Shown here: positions 59,676 to 64,000 of the stretch, one piece after another
Numbering within the stretch: the first letter of the stretch is position 1
How the letters are laid out: every line of letters begins with the position of its first letter
Source: JAVBNT01 sp031551355
GTDB lineage: Bacteria; Vulcanimicrobiota; CADAWZ01
Reading direction: 5' to 3'
Length of the DNA stretch: 64,000 bases
Assembly: GCA_031551355.1 (NCBI GenBank)
Contig: JAVBNT010000006.1
Location: forward strand, 62,001-126,000
Notes under the pieces: model-generated
Told to the model about the DNA's origin: nothing
What the model saw: the letters and a program-made list of their open reading frames with translations, nothing else
The model's database searches: none
Translations under genes and position numbers: made by a program

Positions 59676-62600
59676 TCAATACTTTTTTCCGGACGGTAAC
59701 TTTAGGTTAATAGTCGAACCAATACCAATTTCGCTTTCTATGCTTATTTCTCCCCCATTGGCTTCAACAAGTATCTTACAGATGTAAAGTCCAAGACCGG
59801 TGCCGGCAATTTTTTTAGTATCTTCCGTATGCAGCCTTGAATAGCGATCAAAAAGCAATTTTTGGTTTTCCTCCGAGATGCCTATGCCGCTGTCGGTAAC
59901 GGAGATATTTACATATGACCTGTCAGGACTGTGATAAACGTTTACAACGATATTCCCACCGTCAGGTGAGTATTTAATAGCATTGCTAAGCAGGTTATTA
60001 ATTACCTGTTCAACATGATCCTTGTCGGCATAAACAAAGATACTGTCGGGAACATTGCGGATATCAATAAAATGTTTTGATGTATTAAGTTTATGAAGGT
60101 TGACAACCTTTACCAGCAGACCACCCATATCAAAAGGAACGGGATCCGCAACAAGTTTACCAAGCTGCATCTGTCCCAGGTTAGTCAAATTTCCCAGCAA
60201 ACGGCTGAAACGGTCCATTTCGGAATTTATAATCATATAAAATTCCTTTTTCTGTCCTTTTTTCAGTTTTGCCTCATGGTTCAAAAGAATAGATGCGTAT
60301 CCTTTAACTGCAGTGAGAGGCGTTTTCAAATCATGGGCAATAATGGCAATAAAATCATTTTTGATCTGTTCCAAAAGCTTTTTATCGGTAACGTCCCTGA
60401 GAACAATCACGGCACCCAAATTACGGCCGTCATAATTGATCGGAGAAATTGTGGAATCAAAAAATCTGACATTGCCGTTCTTACCGGTTCTGGAAAATTC
60501 ATGAGTAAAAATCTTCTTTTCATTCGTAGACGCAAGTTCATTAAGCATATCGCCGTAAAGTGAAATGTCCGAATGCTGATTTTCAGGAAAAGAGCCGAAC
60601 AGATTACTGTAGGACGTATTTAAAAGCTCCTCTTCCTTAAGCCCTGATATTTCCAGGGCCGCCTTATTGCAGGCGGTAATTTTCTGCTCAAAATCAAGGG
60701 TTATAACCCCATCGGTGATACTGTTAAGTATCGCCTTAAGCTTATTTTTCTGAATTACGCTGGCTTTATTAAGTTTACCGTTACGGATTGGCACCGCCAG
60801 ACGCTGGGCAAGCGACGTCAATTGCATCTCATCATCTTCGCTTATAAAGACATCATCGTTATACCCTACGGCAAACAATGCAATCATCTGGCCGTTAGGC
60901 AGGAGAACAGGCCAGGCAAATGCTATTTCCGGATCGGTTTCAAGTTCAAGGGCTTTGGCCAGAGGCATTAGTTCCTCACCGCAGGCAATAGCCATCTTCT
61001 TAGACTCCTCAAGCTTTTTCAGAAAATCCAGGGAACTGGGCGTCTTTATATCAACGTGCAGAATTTTTATTTTCCCTTTAGAAGTTTCCAGTAAAACAAT
61101 GTCGGCATAACGGAAACTATCATCAAATAAAGCCGCAGTTATAAACGAGGGCTTATCGGCAAGCACAAACTCAAGTTTTTGTATTGTTGCCGCAATCGCC
61201 TGAAGAACATCAGGAATCGTTGAAAAAATACGCGAAAATTCAAAACCGGTGGCCAGTCTTCTGTTCATAAGCTGCGTATGGTTGTTGGCCTTCTCAAGGT
61301 CACGGCTTTTCTGTTCGAGATCTTCGGCATATTTCTTAAGCTGGGCGAGATAGTCTTCATTAATGCGCATAAGTTTTGCCCGATCAACAATAAAGGCAAT
61401 ACTTGAAGACAATGTATTTATGTTAAGGCTGGCGCTGTAGTCTCTCTGAAACGTATACTCCGACTTTGTCGAAAAAACTTCCATGACCCCGATAACCTTA
61501 CCGGTCAAAATCAAAGGAACGGCCATGATGGATTTTACTTTCTTCAGGTCTGAGGCCGGCCCCATAAACAACGGATCATTTATTACATCAGATGTCCTGT
61601 ACTGGCTCTTGTTTCTGAGAACCCAACCGGCGATTCCTTTAGCGGAACTGACCTGCATAACCCCTGATTTAGAGCCGTCGACCGACCATGACGAAATAAG
61701 AGTAAATTGTTTGCCGTCATCGCTTAAAAGCCATATCTTAACAATATCGGCACGGATCACGGAGGATAATACATGTGAAAGCCGCTGCAATACATCGTCA
61801 ATACACAGAGTAAGTCCCATATCACTGTTCACTTCCAACAGCGAACCCATCGTTTCAAGCAACTTTTCATAGTTGGCTGTTTTGGAAAAGTGGTCGACTA
61901 TATTGGCAATTGTCGCGGATATATCGGAAAGCAAGCCCTCTTCAAAACAATTGGGACGCCTGTTTTTCAGATATTCAACAGAAAAAACACCGTATTCGGC
62001 GTTTTGCCTTTTGATGGGAATACAGTAAGAATATGTTGACGCATCAATATGCTTCTTTGTATCGGGAAAAACCCTGTAAGGGCAGTTGCCCTGTTCGATT
62101 GATGCCGAAAGTTTGATGGCCGTGCACTGTGAAATACCGGGTTTTGAACAAAAATCATTATTGCTCAGATACATCTCGGAAAAAGCTATTACCGTACGCA
62201 ACGCCCCAAGGCGTGAGGATATAAGCTTTTCCATTTTCCTGATTTGAAAATTCTCGTCTTCATAAAAACATTTATAAATATCTTCGGCAAGAAGCTTTAT
62301 TTTCATCTCCGACATACTACGGGCGTTGTTTTCAGCCCGCCTTACGGCCATTGCAATATAGCTGCAGGCAAACTTCAGATCGGATAATTTTTTCTTGCTC
62401 CATTTTTGTGCGTTTTCAAAAAATATTGACAGGGTCCCCCATACATCACCTTCGCAAATCAACGGTTCACATATCATAGACATACGGTCATGCTTTACGG
62501 AAACAAAATTTCCGTTGCCGTCGCCATTTATCCACTTATCAATATAAATCCCCTGACGATTTTTTACTGCAGAGCCCTCAGCCAAATCGGAGATCGCACT

Positions 62601-62849
62601 GTGCGGTCCGCTAAAACTAAGCATTTTTTCAAAATCAAAAAGCCCGGAAAGTTCAAGAATATTTCTTGTATCGCATAAAGTCATTACATAACACGACGAG
62701 CAATTAAAATATTCAGATACAATCCTGAGTATTTCAGAAAAGATTAAATCCGGTTCAATCAAAGAAGATAATTCGGCAAACTCCTGTAAGAGAGACTGCC
62801 TGATATTTGATGAAGAGCCGGTTTCTTTTTCCGGAATAGAATCTCTCAT
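59676..62849 (-). CDS. large soluble sensor histidine kinase with GAF and PAS domains
   Basis: A 1057-residue kinase with no membrane segment. Several GAF-like domains fill about residues 15-700 (one ends with GVMEVFSTKSEY), separated by a coiled coil near 500-540. A PAS domain at about 710-820 has GVITLDFEQKITACNKAALE and FSRTGKNGNVRFFDSTIS. HisKA has the phospho-acceptor His in IIAHDLKTPLTAVKGY near residue 838. The ATP domain has NNLLSNAIKYSPDGG and GTGLGLYICK. The ATG overlaps the miaB stop (ATGA). No response regulator is adjacent, so the partner is elsewhere. Signals for cytoplasmic GAF domains cannot be guessed. Confidence 0.92.
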   Translation of the reverse strand: MRDSIPEKETGSSSNIRQSLLQEFAELSSLIEPDLIFSEILRIVSEYFNCSSCYVMTLCDTRNILELSGLFDFEKMLSFSGPHSAISDLAEGSAVKNRQGIYIDKWINGDGNGNFVSVKHDRMSMICEPLICEGDVWGTLSIFFENAQKWSKKKLSDLKFACSYIAMAVRRAENNARSMSEMKIKLLAEDIYKCFYEDENFQIRKMEKLISSRLGALRTVIAFSEMYLSNNDFCSKPGISQCTAIKLSASIEQGNCPYRVFPDTKKHIDASTYSYCIPIKRQNAEYGVFSVEYLKNRRPNCFEEGLLSDISATIANIVDHFSKTANYEKLLETMGSLLEVNSDMGLTLCIDDVLQRLSHVLSSVIRADIVKIWLLSDDGKQFTLISSWSVDGSKSGVMQVSSAKGIAGWVLRNKSQYRTSDVINDPLFMGPASDLKKVKSIMAVPLILTGKVIGVMEVFSTKSEYTFQRDYSASLNINTLSSSIAFIVDRAKLMRINEDYLAQLKKYAEDLEQKSRDLEKANNHTQLMNRRLATGFEFSRIFSTIPDVLQAIAATIQKLEFVLADKPSFITAALFDDSFRYADIVLLETSKGKIKILHVDIKTPSSLDFLKKLEESKKMAIACGEELMPLAKALELETDPEIAFAWPVLLPNGQMIALFAVGYNDDVFISEDDEMQLTSLAQRLAVPIRNGKLNKASVIQKNKLKAILNSITDGVITLDFEQKITACNKAALEISGLKEEELLNTSYSNLFGSFPENQHSDISLYGDMLNELASTNEKKIFTHEFSRTGKNGNVRFFDSTISPINYDGRNLGAVIVLRDVTDKKLLEQIKNDFIAIIAHDLKTPLTAVKGYASILLNHEAKLKKGQKKEFYMIINSEMDRFSRLLGNLTNLGQMQLGKLVADPVPFDMGGLLVKVVNLHKLNTSKHFIDIRNVPDSIFVYADKDHVEQVINNLLSNAIKYSPDGGNIVVNVYHSPDRSYVNISVTDSGIGISEENQKLLFDRYSRLHTEDTKKIAGTGLGLYICKILVEANGGEISIESEIGIGSTINLKLPSGKKY

Positions 62850-64000
62850 TTCACCCCTTCTCCCATAAATCCCCAAGTATACCCTTTTAACAGCTTTACG
62901 TTTGTCATTTTTCCAACCATTTCCGGCAAACCGGCAAAATTAACAACAGCTCTGGTTCTTGTTTTACCGGTTAAAAAATCGGAGTTTTTCCTTGACACAG
63001 TTTCAGGCAAAACTTCAACCACACTGCCTTCGGCAGAGACATGCTTGCTCATGGTAATTTCATTCTGCACTTTTATAAGCAGATTAAGCCTTTCCATCCT
63101 GTCGTTATGAGGGACGGAATCTTTCATTTTAACGGCGGCAGTGCCTTCACGCTCCGAATACGCGAACATAAAAGCGCCGTCAAGCCGTATTTCTTTTATA
63201 AAACTCAGCGTATTCTCAAACTGTGCCGCGGTTTCGCCGGGAAATCCGACGATTATATCGGTTGTAATCGCTATGCCGGGAATATATTTTCTCAGCATTT
63301 CAACAATAGACTTGAAATCCTGCGTCGTATAGTTACGGCCCATCCGGCGCAGAACAAGATCGTCTCCCGACTGCAGCGGCAGATGCACATGTTCGCAAAC
63401 CTTATCAAGAGAGGCCATAGTTCTGATAAAATCTTCACCGAAATTTGCCGGATGCGGCGAAGTAAACCTTATGCGTTTAAGGCCTTCAATGCCATTAATA
63501 GCCGTCAAAAGAGAAGCAAAATTACCAAAAGCAGGATTGTCCTTACCGTAAGCGTTAACATTCTGCCCTAGCAGCGTAATTTCAAGACCGCCCGAAGAAA
63601 CAAATTCTCTTACATCATCGAGAATATTCTCCGGTGTGCGGCTTACCATTGTGCCCCTGACAAAAGGAACGATACAGTAAGTGCAATGGCAGTCACATCC
63701 CTCGGAAATAGGAATCCAGGCGCAGCAAGAACTGTCGCGCAATACCGGAAGATGCTCAAAATTCATATCCTTCATATCACAAAGAAAGCGTCTTTTACCG
63801 GTTCTGGCAGTCTCTTCGAGATAATGAGGGAGCAATTCCAGATTCCTCGTCCCGATTACCAGATTCACATGCCTGAACCTTGAAAGCAGCCTTTTGCCGT
63901 CTTTTTGGGCAAGACAGCCGGCGACAACAATAATAAGGTTAGGATTTTGCAGCTTCAAATCGGCATACTGACCAAGACGGCCGTAAACCTTAACATCGGC
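62846..64000 (-). CDS. miaB: tRNA-2-methylthio-N6-dimethylallyladenosine synthase, truncated at right edge
   Basis: MiaB adds a methylthio group to i6A37 of tRNAs. Read inward from 64000 the frame gives ADVKVYGRLGQYADLK, then NLIIVVAGCLAQKDG, matching the family core just after the first cluster-binding Cys pair. The radical SAM cluster motif is GCDCHCTYC (CxxxCxxC), and LLGQNVNAYG, HVHLPLQSGDDLVLRRMGRNY and TDIIVGFPGET follow. A TRAM domain ends the protein. About 65 N-terminal residues are missing beyond the window. The stop overlaps the kinase start. Confidence 0.95.
   Translation of the reverse strand, partial: ADVKVYGRLGQYADLKLQNPNLIIVVAGCLAQKDGKRLLSRFRHVNLVIGTRNLELLPHYLEETARTGKRRFLCDMKDMNFEHLPVLRDSSCCAWIPISEGCDCHCTYCIVPFVRGTMVSRTPENILDDVREFVSSGGLEITLLGQNVNAYGKDNPAFGNFASLLTAINGIEGLKRIRFTSPHPANFGEDFIRTMASLDKVCEHVHLPLQSGDDLVLRRMGRNYTTQDFKSIVEMLRKYIPGIAITTDIIVGFPGETAAQFENTLSFIKEIRLDGAFMFAYSEREGTAAVKMKDSVPHNDRMERLNLLIKVQNEITMSKHVSAEGSVVEVLPETVSRKNSDFLTGKTRTRAVVNFAGLPEMVGKMTNVKLLKGYTWGFMGEGVK

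Noticed and set aside
1..64000. CRISPR array, tRNA or rRNA genes, replication origin
   Set aside because: No regularly spaced short repeats, no cloverleaf or rRNA sequence, and no DnaA-box cluster was seen on either strand.

Overview
The window is a moderately AT-rich bacterial chromosome segment, densely coded on both strands. It carries bacterial core genes (ileS, rplU, rpsB-tsf-pyrH-frr-uppS-cdsA-dxr, ispG, rseP, rph, hslU, miaB) and many exported proteins or lipoproteins. These include three S9 peptidases, beta-propeller lipoproteins, a caspase-fold protein and a LIM/DA1 peptidase. The PheRS pair (pheS, pheT) is of the archaeal/eukaryotic type, which is known in spirochaetes and some other bacterial lineages. 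Lipoproteins and signal peptides are abundant. I cannot name the phylum from the sequence; an uncultivated, probably diderm bacterium is the best description.

Layout. 1-1.4 kb (minus): rplU, prp-type protease, a small membrane protein and the ileS 5' end. 1.6-6.5 kb (plus): exported ankyrin protein, POT transporter, Yip1-like membrane protein, cobalamin adenosyltransferase-type ATPase, metallo-beta-lactamase-fold hydrolase and exported phosphodiester glycosidase. 6.5-7.7 kb (minus): exported LIM/DA1 metallopeptidase. 8-11.6 kb (plus): PIN-PhoH ATPase, dCMP deaminase, propeller lipoprotein. 11.7-15.9 kb: two copies of a two-gene cassette, an M91 (NleD-like) zinc peptidase followed by a small exported partner. 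15.9-17 kb: gene-poor relic region. 17-20.8 kb (minus): glycosyltransferase, a DUF4097/DUF1700/PadR operon and an exported coiled-coil gene that appears to share its operators. 21-27.2 kb (minus): three tandem S9 peptidases, the middle one broken. 27.5-34.4 kb (minus): GNAT acetyltransferase, caspase-fold protein, DinG-type helicase, NHL-repeat lipoprotein. 34.5-42.7 kb (plus): pheS-pheT, exported unknown, a broken and an intact lipoprotein paralogue, a soluble orphan FlhA C-terminal domain, RNase PH. 43.6-47.8 kb (minus): Sua5, IspG, RseP, Sir2. 48-56.2 kb (plus): rpsB to dxr, RNase D, ThiF/HesA. 56.2-64 kb (minus): broken membrane gene, HslU, an exported unknown, a large GAF/PAS histidine kinase and miaB running off the edge.

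The most unusual signals are these. First, a family of roughly 130-base nested hairpins whose outer stems differ in sequence but stay complementary. Three of them begin on the TAA stop codon of an upstream gene (caspase-fold gene, sua5, hslU). Second, the duplicated M91 peptidase/exported partner cassette. Third, a FlhA/SctV cytoplasmic domain with no membrane export gate. Fourth, an exported bacterial LIM-DA1 peptidase. An inferred and unproven link is that the M91 proteins lack signal peptides and have Ser/Asn/Gln-rich leaders like type III effectors, while the orphan FlhA domain belongs to the type III export-gate family. The two loci are about 25 kb apart.

Several start sites were moved to match ribosome binding sites, including TTG or GTG starts for the PadR, PhoH, LIM-DA1, ankyrin and ileS genes. 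No tRNA, rRNA, CRISPR array, intact insertion sequence or replication origin was recognised.
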